This document shows, piece by piece, positions 56,023 through 64,000 of a DNA stretch of 64,000 nt. The position numbers were made by a program, and so were the translations under genes. The stretch lies in assembly GCF_001399455.2 (NCBI RefSeq), contig NZ_LLEI02000053.1, forward strand, positions 62,001-126,000, in the 5' to 3' direction. Numbering within the stretch: the stretch's first letter is position 1; each line of letters starts with the position of its first letter. Origin of the DNA: Vibrio bivalvicida. Its GTDB lineage: Bacteria > Pseudomonadota > Gammaproteobacteria > Enterobacterales > Vibrionaceae. A model generated the notes under the pieces. It was not told where the DNA came from and did not search any database. It saw nothing but the letters and a program-made list of their open reading frames with translations.

Positions 56023-56474
56023 GCTTAAGGTTGGTTTTTGTGCAGTCGCTGTTGTTATTGCTTTCGATAGTAGCGCCACTAAGTCTTGTGAGTGCAAACC
56101 AAGATATCTTTGCAGCGGCTACGACAGAGCAAAACGTTCAAGTCGAGCTGTTTCAATTTGATTCCCCACACAAACAAAAGGTTGCGATTGAACTGGCAAA
56201 ATCGCTACGTTGCCCACAGTGCCAGAATCAAAACTTAGTCGAGTCAAACTCGCCGATCGCGAAAGACCTACGCTTGATTGTGTTTAGTAAAATCAACCAA
56301 GGACAAAGTGAGCAGCAAGTGATTGATTTTATGACAGCTCGATATGGCGAATTTGTTCTTTATAAGCCGGCCTTTAGCGCTAGCAATGCACTACTTTGGT
56401 TAGCGCCTGCTTTGCTTCTTCTGCTCTTTTTTGTCGTTTCGTTTAAACGAGTCCGAACCAAGCATCAGCAATAA
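56019..56474 (+). CDS. nrfF: Heme lyase subunit NrfF (CcmH family)
   Basis: 151 residues with a signal peptide, a periplasmic domain with LRCPQCQNQNLVESNSPIAKDLR (redox Cys65 and Cys68), and a C-terminal membrane helix (LLWLAPALLLLLFFVVSF). This LRCPxCQ motif defines CcmH/NrfF. Its ATGA overlaps the DsbE-like stop. The C terminus is short, without the TPR half of fused CcmH proteins, so an NrfG partner must be separate; the TPR gene at 48.9 kb fits. Confidence 0.93.
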   Translation: MSLRLVFVQSLLLLLSIVAPLSLVSANQDIFAAATTEQNVQVELFQFDSPHKQKVAIELAKSLRCPQCQNQNLVESNSPIAKDLRLIVFSKINQGQSEQQVIDFMTARYGEFVLYKPAFSASNALLWLAPALLLLLFFVVSFKRVRTKHQQ

Positions 56475-56562
56475 TCTCGCTGTGGCTATTCGCTATTATC
56501 TATCACTCTAATATGCAATAACTGATAGCAAAATACGCTAATTGGTATAGAGTGGAGTCTAA

Positions 56563-57045
56563 TTGAATTCAAGCAGTGACATAGCAGTGCGTTACGCGTT
56601 AGAGCAATATGATAAACATGGTTTTTTAAGAGCGCCGAAACTGGTTTGGTTAGCGTGGCTGTTCTTAGCCAAAGCTTGGGTCGTGTTTGTGGTCGCCGGT
56701 GCTAGCCGCGAGAGTGGCAGTAAAATTCTTTCGATAGTTTACCCTGATCACAATATGCTTTATCTCGGGCTAGCGATGGGGATTCCGAGTATCCTATTAA
56801 TGTGGATGGTGAGTCTGCGCAGCCCAGAGCGAGCATGGATAAATCACTTAGTGGCATACGGCAGAGGGATTACGCTTGTGACCGCAGCTGCTCAACTGTC
56901 TCAAACTTTGTATCATGTCTATCTAGTCCATGGCGCATTTAGCTGGACAAATGGCGCTGTGATGTTGTTGCTATTATGGTTGATTATTTACTTCGCAAAG
57001 AGTCGTAGTGTCAGAGATAGCTTTCGGAAAGTTCCGACACAGTAA
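56563..57045 (+). CDS. DUF2919 membrane protein (YfeZ-like)
   Basis: 160 residues with four predicted membrane helices (about 29-46, 62-82, 95-115 and 125-145). It opens with a soluble stretch containing YALEQYDKHGFLRAPKLVW. DUF2919 family, function unknown. In E. coli yfeZ also precedes yfeX, as here. It starts with TTG at 56563, five bases after GGAG. An inverted copy of TAATTGGT-like text upstream may hold the promoter. Confidence 0.8.
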   Translation: MNSSSDIAVRYALEQYDKHGFLRAPKLVWLAWLFLAKAWVVFVVAGASRESGSKILSIVYPDHNMLYLGLAMGIPSILLMWMVSLRSPERAWINHLVAYGRGITLVTAAAQLSQTLYHVYLVHGAFSWTNGAVMLLLLWLIIYFAKSRSVRDSFRKVPTQ

Positions 57046-57127
57046 ACTTCCCCAGTGATGATCGCCATCAATATACAAAATTAATAACGAAATACACTGA
57101 GCAAAAAAATCGAGTGAGGAATTAAAA

Positions 57128-58030
57128 ATGTCATACCCTCAAAGTGCAATTCTTCCTGAAGCAGGTCCTTTCGCGCAATACACCTTGCTTAAGGTCAATC
57201 AAAACGAAACCAAAGTGTTGGAGCAGCTTCAAGCTCTACCGACTCTAGTTGAAGAACTCAATAAGCAGCAACCCGGTGCAGAGTTAACCCTGTCGATTGG
57301 TTTTACTAAGGCATTTTGGAGCAAGCTTGATGTGGCTATGCCAGCAGAGCTCATCGACTTCCCACAACTTGGTGAAGGCGATGCAGTTGCGCCTAGTTCT
57401 GATGTTGATGTATTGATTCACTGTCACTCGAACCGTCATGACCTGCATTTTTACCTGTTGCGTAAGCTCTTTGCGCTAGCGTCTGAATATGTTTCCGTCA
57501 TTGATGAAACTTACGGCTACCGCTATCTAGATTCACGTGATATGACGGATTTTGTCGATGGTACGGAAAACCCGAAACAAGCTCAGCGTGAGGAAGTAGC
57601 GATCATTCCACAAGGGGAGTTTGCTGGTGGAAGCTATGTTATGGTGCAGCGTTTTATTCATGATCTGCCTTCTTGGAACCGCCTTAATGTTTCCGCGCAA
57701 GAGAAAGTGATCGGACGTACTAAGCCTGACTCAATTGAACTGGATGATGTTCCTGCAGCGTCGCATGTAGGGCGAGTCGATATTAAAGAAGAGGGCAAAG
57801 GGTTGAAGATTGTTCGTCATAGTTTGCCTTACGGTAGTGTTTCTGGTGAGCATGGTCTGTTGTTTATCGCGTATTGCAATACACTGCACAATTTTAAAGC
57901 GATGCTAGAAAGCATGTATGGTGTTACGGACGGTAAAACGGACCAACTCCTGCGTTTTACCAAAGCCGTAACGGGCGCATACTTGTTTGTACCTTCAAGT
58001 GATATGCTTGCGAGTTTAAAGCTTAAGTAG
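57128..58030 (+). CDS. yfeX: Dyp-type heme peroxidase YfeX
   Basis: 300-residue cytoplasmic dye-decolorising peroxidase. The distal Asp is in the GxxDG-type motif FVDGTENP (about 140-147). The proximal heme His is in IVRHSLPYG near 234, with an Arg further upstream in the catalytic pocket. E. coli YfeX is 299 residues and uses protoporphyrinogen or similar substrates in vitro; a physiological role is debated. It is single, after DUF2919 and before the flagellin genes, with its own terminator. Confidence 0.94.
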   Translation: MSYPQSAILPEAGPFAQYTLLKVNQNETKVLEQLQALPTLVEELNKQQPGAELTLSIGFTKAFWSKLDVAMPAELIDFPQLGEGDAVAPSSDVDVLIHCHSNRHDLHFYLLRKLFALASEYVSVIDETYGYRYLDSRDMTDFVDGTENPKQAQREEVAIIPQGEFAGGSYVMVQRFIHDLPSWNRLNVSAQEKVIGRTKPDSIELDDVPAASHVGRVDIKEEGKGLKIVRHSLPYGSVSGEHGLLFIAYCNTLHNFKAMLESMYGVTDGKTDQLLRFTKAVTGAYLFVPSSDMLASLKLK

Positions 58031-58061
58031 AACGATACAATTATCTATACTTCAACGATTT

Positions 58062-58089
58062 AAAACCGAACTTTAGTGTTCGGTTTTTT
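58062..58089 (+). terminator. Terminator of yfeX
   Basis: AAAACCGAAC / GTTCGGTTTT with a TTTAGT loop and a T-run. Confidence 0.9.
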
Positions 58090-58101
58090 GCATTTATTCG
58101 T

Positions 58102-58127
58102 TAAAGAAAACCTGTATTTGCCGATAA
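58102..58127 (+). promoter_or_regulatory. Sigma-28-type promoter of the first flagellin
   Basis: TAAAG (58102-58106), 13 bases, GCCGATAA (58120-58127), a perfect -10 for FliA. It ends 33 bases before the start codon. Confidence 0.7.
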
Positions 58128-58160
58128 AGAGAGTAACCCGAGAAAGGACATCATCACTTT

Positions 58161-59294
58161 ATGACCATTACTGTTAATACTAATGTCTCAGCAATGACTG
58201 CTCAGCGGCACTTGACCAATGCGACAGACATGCTGAATCAATCTCTGGAGAGACTCTCTTCAGGGTATCGTATTAACAGTGCTAAAGATGATGCTGCTGG
58301 CCTACAGATTTCAAATCGTCTTGAATCACAGATGCGTGGTTTAGACGTGGCTATGCGTAATGCCAATGATGGAATATCTATAATGCAAACGGCAGAAGGA
58401 GCGATGAATGAAACCACCAACCTTCTGCAACGGATGCGAGATCTGTCATTGCAATCGGCTAATGGTTCAAATAGTCATGCGGAACGAGTTGCATTACAAG
58501 AAGAAATGGCTGCTTTAAACGATGAATTGAATAGAATTGCTGAAACCACCTCTTTTGGTGGTCGAAAACTGCTCAATGGCTCGTTTTCCTCCTCTTCTTT
58601 TCAGATTGGAGCAAGTTCGGGTGAAGCGGTACAAGTGTCGCTAAAAAATATGCGTTCTGACAGTCTGGATATGGGGGGCTTTAGCTATCTTGCCGCAGGC
58701 AAAGCAGATAATAACTGGCAAGTCACGCAGGGTAACGATCAATTGGTGATGGAATATACTAATGCCCAAGGCCAGCAAGAGTCGATAAATATCGAAGCAA
58801 AAATCGGTGACGACATTGAAGAGTTAGCGACCTATATTAACGGTCAAACTGATAAGGTTTCTGCATCGGTTAATGAAGAAGGACAACTGCAAATCTTTAT
58901 GGCTGGCCATGAAACTTCAGGCACCATCTCGTTTTCTGGCAGTTTGGCGAGCCAACTAAATATGAACCTTGATGGCTATGAAGCGGTTGATAATATAGAT
59001 ATTTCCCTGGTTGGGGGGGCCCAACGTGCAGTTTCAGTGATTGATACTGCTCTTAAATATGTTGATAGCCACCGAGCTGAATTAGGTGCGATGCAAAATC
59101 GTTTCAATCACGCCATTAATAATCTCTCTAACGTTAATGAAAACTTGTCGGCTTCGAATAGCCGTATCAAAGATACTGACTACGCCAAAGAAACCACTCA
59201 GCTAGTTAAGCAGCAGATCTTACAACAGGTGAGCACTTCTATCTTGGCTCAGGCGAAGCAACAGCCGAATCTTGCTTTAACTTTATTGGGCTAA
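58161..59294 (+). CDS. flaF: Flagellin, first of three tandem copies (FlaF-like)
   Basis: 377-residue flagellin that polymerises into the polar filament. Conserved ends: ITVNTNVSAMTAQRHLTNAT and DAAGLQISNRLESQMRGLD at the start, QQILQQVSTSILAQAKQQPN and final LLG at the end, with a variable middle (about 165-280). Compared with the other two it is less conserved, uses less biased codons and has a weak ribosome site (AGGACATCATCACTTT). That suggests low expression and a minor role. The flaF name rests on its position in a flaFBA-flaG-fliD cluster, as in V. parahaemolyticus and V. vulnificus (knowledge), not on function. Confidence 0.9.
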   Translation: MTITVNTNVSAMTAQRHLTNATDMLNQSLERLSSGYRINSAKDDAAGLQISNRLESQMRGLDVAMRNANDGISIMQTAEGAMNETTNLLQRMRDLSLQSANGSNSHAERVALQEEMAALNDELNRIAETTSFGGRKLLNGSFSSSSFQIGASSGEAVQVSLKNMRSDSLDMGGFSYLAAGKADNNWQVTQGNDQLVMEYTNAQGQQESINIEAKIGDDIEELATYINGQTDKVSASVNEEGQLQIFMAGHETSGTISFSGSLASQLNMNLDGYEAVDNIDISLVGGAQRAVSVIDTALKYVDSHRAELGAMQNRFNHAINNLSNVNENLSASNSRIKDTDYAKETTQLVKQQILQQVSTSILAQAKQQPNLALTLLG

Positions 59295-59429
59295 TTCTCA
59301 AAAAAGAGAATGTTATCGACAAGCGAATCGAAAGCTTTAGCGAAAAAATTACTTAATTTGCAGTTTTCTCCCTTTAGTCACGCTTTCCCTACCAAATGAA
59401 CTTTTTTCAAAAAAAACTCAAAAAAATCC

Positions 59430-59456
59430 TCAAGGTTTTCTTATTCACGCCGTTAA
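59430..59456 (+). promoter_or_regulatory. Sigma-28-type promoter of the second flagellin
   Basis: TCAAGGTT, 11-base spacer, GCCGTTAA (59449-59456), against consensus TAAAGTTT-N11-GCCGATAA. The RNA would have a long leader of about 80 bases. Confidence 0.65.
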
Positions 59457-59541
59457 TAAAAGTAACTTTAAGAGAAAACGACTTTGGTTTTCCGAGACGT
59501 CGGAAACCGGTTACATCGGAAAATCAAATGGAGAAATCACC

Positions 59542-60675
59542 ATGGCAGTAAATGTAAACACTAACGTATCAGCAATGACAGCTCAGCGTTACCTAAATAG
59601 CGCGGCTAATGCTCAACAGACTTCAATGGAGCGTTTGTCATCTGGTTTTAAGATTAACAGTGCAAAAGACGACGCGGCGGGTCTTCAAATCTCGAATCGC
59701 TTAAACGTTCAAAGCCGTGGTCTTGATGTTGCTGTACGTAACGCGAACGATGGTATCTCTATCGCGCAAACTGCTGAAGGTGCGATGAATGAAACTACAA
59801 ACATTCTTCAACGTATGCGTGACCTGTCACTACAATCTGCGAACGGTTCAAACTCTAAGTCTGAGCGTGTTGCGATTCAAGAAGAAGTAACGGCACTAAA
59901 CGATGAGCTAAACCGTATCGCTGAAACGACTTCATTTGGTGGTAACAAGCTACTAAACGGTACGTTCACAACTAAATCTATGCAGATAGGTGCAGATAAC
60001 GGTGAGGCGGTAATGCTAACACTGAACGATATGCGCTCTGACAACGTCGGCATGGGTGGTACTGCATACCAAGCAGCGAATGGTAAAGACAAAGATTGGA
60101 GTGTTCAAGCTGGTGCAAATGACTTAGCGATCACTCTTACTGATACAGCAGGTCAACAGCAAACAATCAACATTACCGCGAAAGAAGGTGATGATATTGA
60201 AGAGCTAGCGACTTACATCAACGGTCAAACTGATCAAGTGACAGCATCGGTAGATGAAGAAGGTCGCCTGCAAGTATTCGCTGGTACAGATAAAGTTGAC
60301 GGCCCTGTAAGTTTTGGCGGTGGTCTAGCTGGTGAGCTGAGCATAGGCGCTGGTACAGCAGTTACTGTTGATACTATTGACGTTACGTCTGTGGGTGGTG
60401 CTCAAGAGTCAGTGGCTATTGTCGATTCAGCACTGAAATACGTAGATAGCCACCGTGCTGAGTTAGGTGCTTTCCAAAACCGTTTCTCACACGCTATCAG
60501 CAACTTAGACAACATTAACGAAAATGTGAATGCTTCTAAGAGCCGCATTAAAGATACAGACTTCGCGAAAGAGACAACGGCACTTACTAAGTCACAAATT
60601 CTTTCACAAGCATCAAGCTCAATCCTTGCTCAAGCGAAGCAGGCACCAAACTCGGCACTAAGCCTACTAGGCTAA
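59542..60675 (+). CDS. flaB: Flagellin, second copy (FlaB-like)
   Basis: 377 residues with intact D0/D1 ends (VNVNTNVSAMTAQRYLNSAAN, then DAAGLQISNRL and the C-terminal SSSILAQAKQAPNSALSLLG) and a variable centre. The codon choice is strongly biased towards highly expressed patterns (CTA Leu, GCG and GGT runs), and GGAG lies eight bases before the ATG. So it is probably a major filament protein. It ends at its own terminator. The flaB name is from cluster position. Confidence 0.92.
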   Translation: MAVNVNTNVSAMTAQRYLNSAANAQQTSMERLSSGFKINSAKDDAAGLQISNRLNVQSRGLDVAVRNANDGISIAQTAEGAMNETTNILQRMRDLSLQSANGSNSKSERVAIQEEVTALNDELNRIAETTSFGGNKLLNGTFTTKSMQIGADNGEAVMLTLNDMRSDNVGMGGTAYQAANGKDKDWSVQAGANDLAITLTDTAGQQQTINITAKEGDDIEELATYINGQTDQVTASVDEEGRLQVFAGTDKVDGPVSFGGGLAGELSIGAGTAVTVDTIDVTSVGGAQESVAIVDSALKYVDSHRAELGAFQNRFSHAISNLDNINENVNASKSRIKDTDFAKETTALTKSQILSQASSSILAQAKQAPNSALSLLG

Positions 60676-60692
60676 AGCCGATCTTAATCACA

Positions 60693-60717
60693 AAAATCCA
60701 GCTTAGGCTGGATTTTT
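60693..60717 (+). terminator. Terminator of the second flagellin gene
   Basis: AAAATCCAGC / GCTGGATTTT with a TTAG loop, then more T. Confidence 0.9.
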
Positions 60718-60797
60718 TTGTTTGTGTTAACTTTTTGATCTCTAAAACAAATCTCGTTCTGTGAGTGAAAAAGTACCAAAAATGGAAATTATTTTTC

Positions 60798-60824
60798 TAA
60801 AGGTATTTTTTTGTTCGCCGTTAA
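60798..60824 (+). promoter_or_regulatory. Sigma-28-type promoter of the third flagellin
   Basis: TAAAGGTA, 11-base spacer, GCCGTTAA (60817-60824). The best fit in spacing to the FliA consensus of the three flagellins. Confidence 0.75.
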
Positions 60825-60904
60825 AGGATTGAGAGAAATGAGATGTGTGGATGCGAGGTGAGAGACGCTGAAACACATCACCTTAATGCCTAAGGAGATC
60901 AAAT

Positions 60905-62038
60905 ATGGCAATTAACGTAAACACGAACGTGTCTGCGATGACTGCTCAGCGCTACCTTAATGGTGCGACTGATGGCATGCAGAAATCGATGGAGCGTCTA
61001 TCTTCGGGTTACAAAATTAACAGTGCCCGTGATGATGCTGCTGGCCTTCAAATATCCAACCGCTTGAATGCGCAAAGCCGTGGCTTAGACATGGCTGTGA
61101 AAAATGCCAATGACGGTATCTCGATTGCTCAAACCGCTGAAGGTGCGATGAACGAGACCACCAACATACTACAACGTATGCGTGACCTGTCTTTGCAATC
61201 TTCAAACGGATCGAACTCCCGTTCGGAACGTGTAGCAATTCAAGAAGAAGTTACCGCACTGAATGATGAGCTTAACCGTATTGCAGAAACCACCTCTTTT
61301 GGTGGTAACAAGCTGCTTAACGGCATGTTTGGCACTCAGTCTTTCCAGATTGGAGCAAGCTCAGGGGAAGCGGTTCAGCTTTCTATGGGCAGTATGCGCT
61401 CCGATACAGTTGGAATGGGCGGTAAGGCGTATATTGCTCAAAATGGTAAAGCACCGGATTGGGCGGTATCTGCTGGGGCAACTGACCTTACTCTCGACTA
61501 TACTGATGTACATGGAGAGGCAAAAACACTCTCCATAAATGCAAAAGCTGGCGACGATATCGAGCAGCTTGCTACGTACATTAATGGTCAAAGTGAAGAT
61601 GTGAAAGCTTCTGTAGGTGAAGAAGGCAAGCTTCAACTTTTCGCAGCTTCCAACAAAGTCGCGACAGATGTGACAATTGGCGGGGGACTTGGTGGTGAAA
61701 TTGGTTTTGGTGCAGGGCAAGATCGTACTGTCGCTGATGTCGATGTTTCCACCGTGGCGGGTTCTCAGCTAGCTGTATCTGTCATTGATGGTGCTTTGAA
61801 AACGGTAGACAGTCAGCGTGCTGAACTGGGTGCATTCCAAAACCGTTTTGGCCACGCTATCAGCAACTTAGACAATATTAACGAAAACGTTAATGCGTCT
61901 AGAAGCCGGATCGTTGATACCGACTATGCGAAAGAAACTACGCAAATGACTAAGTCGCAGATTCTTCAGCAAGCGAGTACATCTGTTCTAGCGCAAGCCA
62001 AGCAGTCTCCGTCGGCAGCTCTTAGCTTATTAGGTTAA
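60905..62038 (+). CDS. flaA: Flagellin, third copy (FlaA-like)
   Basis: 377 residues, again with standard flagellin ends (INVNTNVSAMTAQRYLNGAT and QILQQASTSVLAQAKQSPSA with final LSLLG) and a distinct central region (about 170-285). AAGGAGATCAAAT gives a strong ribosome site. No terminator follows; flaG begins 71 bases downstream, so the third flagellin and flaG may be co-transcribed, unlike the first two. The flaA name is from the order flaFBA. Confidence 0.92.
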   Translation: MAINVNTNVSAMTAQRYLNGATDGMQKSMERLSSGYKINSARDDAAGLQISNRLNAQSRGLDMAVKNANDGISIAQTAEGAMNETTNILQRMRDLSLQSSNGSNSRSERVAIQEEVTALNDELNRIAETTSFGGNKLLNGMFGTQSFQIGASSGEAVQLSMGSMRSDTVGMGGKAYIAQNGKAPDWAVSAGATDLTLDYTDVHGEAKTLSINAKAGDDIEQLATYINGQSEDVKASVGEEGKLQLFAASNKVATDVTIGGGLGGEIGFGAGQDRTVADVDVSTVAGSQLAVSVIDGALKTVDSQRAELGAFQNRFGHAISNLDNINENVNASRSRIVDTDYAKETTQMTKSQILQQASTSVLAQAKQSPSAALSLLG

Positions 62039-62109
62039 TCGATAGGTTCGATAGGAGCTTATTGGTGCAACAGTATGTTGTAACCTGCTAAGGTGGAAGG
62101 GAGATCGTT

Positions 62110-62535
62110 ATGGAAATACCATCCTACACATCGAACATCCAGCCTTATGGCTCAGATAGTGGCACTAAACTTGCTTCAAAATACGATGTACAGCAAGTTT
62201 CCTCGGAAAAGGAACAGGTCTCTACTAAGGAGATAAGTGAAAAAGCGACTCAGACTGTTGAAAAAGCGATAGAAGCCTCGAAAGAGCGCCAAAAGCTTAA
62301 CAGGGCAGAGCGTGAAAGAATTGTTCAGCAGATGAATGACTTCATCTCGTCGATCAATAAAGGCTTATCGTTTCGCGTTGACGAAGAATCTGGTCGAGAT
62401 GTTGTAACAATATATGAAGCGGATACTGGGGATATCATTCGCCAGATACCCGATGAGGAAATGCTAGTTATTTTGCGTCGCCTAAGGGAGCAAACCGCCC
62501 GGTATTCATCGGGAATTGTGAACCAGACGGTGTAA
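62110..62535 (+). CDS. flaG: FlaG family protein
   Basis: 141 residues. The N-terminal third is low-complexity and charged. The FlaG domain occupies about 70-135: INKGLSFRVDEESGRDVVTIYEADTG, then DIIRQIPDEEMLVILRRL. FlaG proteins influence filament length and assembly in several bacteria; the mechanism is unclear. GGGAG precedes the ATG. It lies between flaA and fliD in the usual Vibrio order. Confidence 0.92.
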   Translation: MEIPSYTSNIQPYGSDSGTKLASKYDVQQVSSEKEQVSTKEISEKATQTVEKAIEASKERQKLNRAERERIVQQMNDFISSINKGLSFRVDEESGRDVVTIYEADTGDIIRQIPDEEMLVILRRLREQTARYSSGIVNQTV

Positions 62536-62554
62536 TCGTACTTGAGGTGAATAG

Positions 62555-64000
62555 ATGAGTTTTGGCCCTATAGGCATGAATTCTGGCATGGATATCAATT
62601 CCATGGTCAGCAAAATTGTGGATTCGGAGCGCGTACCTAAGCAGCAACGTCTCGACAATGAGCGGGCCCAAATTGATTCCAGTATCAGTGCCTATGGTCG
62701 ACTCAGAGAGTCGCTGGATACGATGAAAAACTTGATGGCGAGCTTTCGTCAGGAGAAAGCTTTCGCCGCGAGAACAGTGGAATCAACTGATGAAGCTGTT
62801 GTATCCGCGACGGCAACCACTGAAGCTATCGCTGGTCGATATGCTATCGATGTGTTGCAGCTTGCCCAAAGCCACAAAATTGCGTCAGATGTACTGCCGG
62901 AGGACGCAAAGTTTGGTCCGGGTAAGCTGCAGATTTCAATGGGGGACAAAGAGTTCTCCATTGATGTTCAGCAGAATTCAAAACTGGTTGATATCGTGCG
63001 TGGTATCAACTCTAGTAAATCTAACCCTGGGGTTCGTGCTGCAGTTATCAACGACACACAAGGCCCTCGTCTAATTGTTGCGTCCAATGTTTCGGGTCAC
63101 GACAACGATATTTCAATGCGCGCCGAAGCTAAATCCGGCGACCCGCTAAAATTACTCGAATACAAAACTCTTGAGCAACGAGTCAAAGACCTCGAACGAG
63201 CACGTGCGACTGCTCAGGATTTACTTGCCCCTCTAACACCAGAGGAGCAAAAAATTGCCGATAAAATTGCTCAAAATAACATCGATGCGGCAAAAGCTGT
63301 CGATGAAGAGATCGCGGCCACCTCAAAACAAGCGGCAATTCAAGCCGACCCTAATGCGGCGAAAGATGCGACTGCCGATAATGAAATGTCAAAAAATGCG
63401 ACGGCTGCCGCCGCTCAAGCAGGGATTGAGGCGAATAAATATATTAAGCCGGAAGATCGTATTCCTGGTTGGACTGAGACCGCATCGGGCACATTACTCA
63501 GCTCCTATTGGGAGCCTGAACCGCAGCTTGATGATAAAGCGCGAGAAAAAGCGCCAGATGTTCCAGGTTGGTCTAATTCGGCATCTGGAACCTTGACTGA
63601 TTCGTATGTCACTCCAAAAGAGGCGCAAGCCAAGCTTGATGCAGAACAAGCACGCATCGAACAAAAAGTGGCGGATGAAAAAGCTTTGCTTGCTCAACGT
63701 GTAGCGGCGGGAGAGCTTACCCCAGATCAAGCGAAACAGATGGAACGCGCAAAACTTCCAAAAGAAGAGCGCGAATACTTAGAACGAATTGACCAAGCTC
63801 AAGCTGACTTAATAGCGGCGCAGCAGTCCTTTGATACTTACCGTGGTATGACGGAGGTACAGGCGGCGCAAGATGCCAAAGTGCTGCTTGATGGTGTCGC
63901 TCAACTATCGAGCAACAATAATATTATTGAAGACGCTATTGATGGTGTCGATTTAACCCTTAAAGGACGTACACAGGTAGGCAAACCAGCTTCAGAAATT
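62555..64000 (+). CDS. fliD: Flagellar filament cap protein FliD, N-terminal part (3' end outside window)
   Basis: 482 codons are visible and the frame is still open at base 64000. FliD caps the filament tip and folds incoming flagellin. The N-terminal D0/D1 part is typical: GPIGMNSGMDINSMVSKIVDSE and the coiled LDNERAQIDSSISAYGRLRE. YAIDVLQLAQSHKIASD and VRGINSSKSNPGVRAAVIND are D2-D3 blocks. From about residue 205 to 440 there is a long Ala/Glu/Lys-rich, mostly helical insertion. It contains a duplicated motif, PGWTETASGTL at 304 and PGWSNSASGTL at 337. ATG 62555 has GAGGTGAATAG upstream. Full Vibrio FliD proteins are longer than the enterobacterial ones (knowledge). Confidence 0.93.
   Translation, partial: MSFGPIGMNSGMDINSMVSKIVDSERVPKQQRLDNERAQIDSSISAYGRLRESLDTMKNLMASFRQEKAFAARTVESTDEAVVSATATTEAIAGRYAIDVLQLAQSHKIASDVLPEDAKFGPGKLQISMGDKEFSIDVQQNSKLVDIVRGINSSKSNPGVRAAVINDTQGPRLIVASNVSGHDNDISMRAEAKSGDPLKLLEYKTLEQRVKDLERARATAQDLLAPLTPEEQKIADKIAQNNIDAAKAVDEEIAATSKQAAIQADPNAAKDATADNEMSKNATAAAAQAGIEANKYIKPEDRIPGWTETASGTLLSSYWEPEPQLDDKAREKAPDVPGWSNSASGTLTDSYVTPKEAQAKLDAEQARIEQKVADEKALLAQRVAAGELTPDQAKQMERAKLPKEEREYLERIDQAQADLIAAQQSFDTYRGMTEVQAAQDAKVLLDGVAQLSSNNNIIEDAIDGVDLTLKGRTQVGKPASEI

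Noticed and set aside
49448..56474. A new electron-transfer system in the nrf region
   Set aside because: All genes match known Nrf subunits by heme and cluster motifs; only the gene layout is unusual.
1..64000. CRISPR arrays, insertion sequences, prophage, rRNA or tRNA genes
   Set aside because: I looked for regular spaced repeats, transposase motifs, tRNA cloverleaf ends with CCA and rRNA signatures by eye and saw none; a tool scan could still find a tRNA I missed.

Overview
This window is a stretch of a Vibrio chromosome, probably chromosome 1 (inference). Evidence for the genus: a Na+-type flagellar motor pair (pomA/pomB), three tandem flagellin genes followed by flaG and fliD, GcvB and CsrB-type regulatory RNAs, a series of short conserved proteins typical of the Vibrionaceae (DUF3301, DUF3549, DUF2897, DUF2956, DUF2788), and gene blocks in the same order as in the Enterobacteriaceae but with Vibrio-specific insertions. 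I cannot name the species. Almost every base belongs to an identifiable core gene. I see no phage, plasmid, insertion sequence, CRISPR array, rRNA or tRNA gene.

Layout. 1-9.7 kb: the 3' end of the N-acetylglucosamine PTS gene nagE, glnS, fur, a DUF4442 gene, fldA, a DUF2788 gene, ybfF, seqA, pgm, an intergenic repeat cluster, a DUF1853 gene and ybgI. 9.7-21.1 kb: the TCA-cycle block, with gltA divergent from sdhCDAB-sucAB-sucCD. The 395 bp between gltA and sdhC carries CRP-like and ArcA-like sites. 21.1-25.4 kb: a small coiled-coil protein gene, a CsrB-family RNA, an acetyltransferase, DUF3301/DUF3549 genes, yqcC-truC and a Bor-like lipoprotein. 25.5-32.2 kb: the isoprenoid operon xseB-ispA-dxs, divergent from pomAB, followed by thiI. 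32.2-35.5 kb: GcvB RNA divergent from gcvA, which leads a tightly overlapping run gcvA-hydrolase-ygdD-rlmM.

35.6-48.8 kb: a secreted NucA-type nuclease, xni, ppnN, a diguanylate cyclase, a TPR protein with a degenerate GGDEF-like end, queF, syd, a DUF2310 gene, DUF2897, an M15 peptidase, dapE, yffB, a small winged-helix gene and two small envelope genes. 48.8-56.5 kb: anaerobic ammonia-forming nitrite reduction, with nrfA divergent from nrfBCDE-dsbE-nrfF and an nrfG-like TPR gene convergent with nrfA. The shared nrf control region has a good FNR-like site and a NarP/NarL-like 7-2-7 site. 56.5-58 kb: DUF2919 and yfeX. 58.1-64 kb: three 377-residue flagellins, each behind a sigma-28-type promoter, then flaG and the 5' part of fliD, which runs off the window.

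How the parts work together. Carbon flow (PTS sugar uptake, Pgm, TCA cycle), redox-responsive control (ArcA, FNR and NarP-like sites, flavodoxin, Fur), post-transcriptional control (CsrB, GcvB) and motility (PomAB, flagellins) are all represented. I found no convincing wholly new system. The most useful items missing from a plain gene list are the two regulatory RNAs, the 58-codon DUF2897 gene whose stop codon lies in its own terminator hairpin, the FliA-type promoter in front of pomAB, the repeat-bearing insertion in FliD, the paired intact and degenerate GGDEF proteins, and the palindromic intergenic repeats near 7.8 and 21.1 kb.
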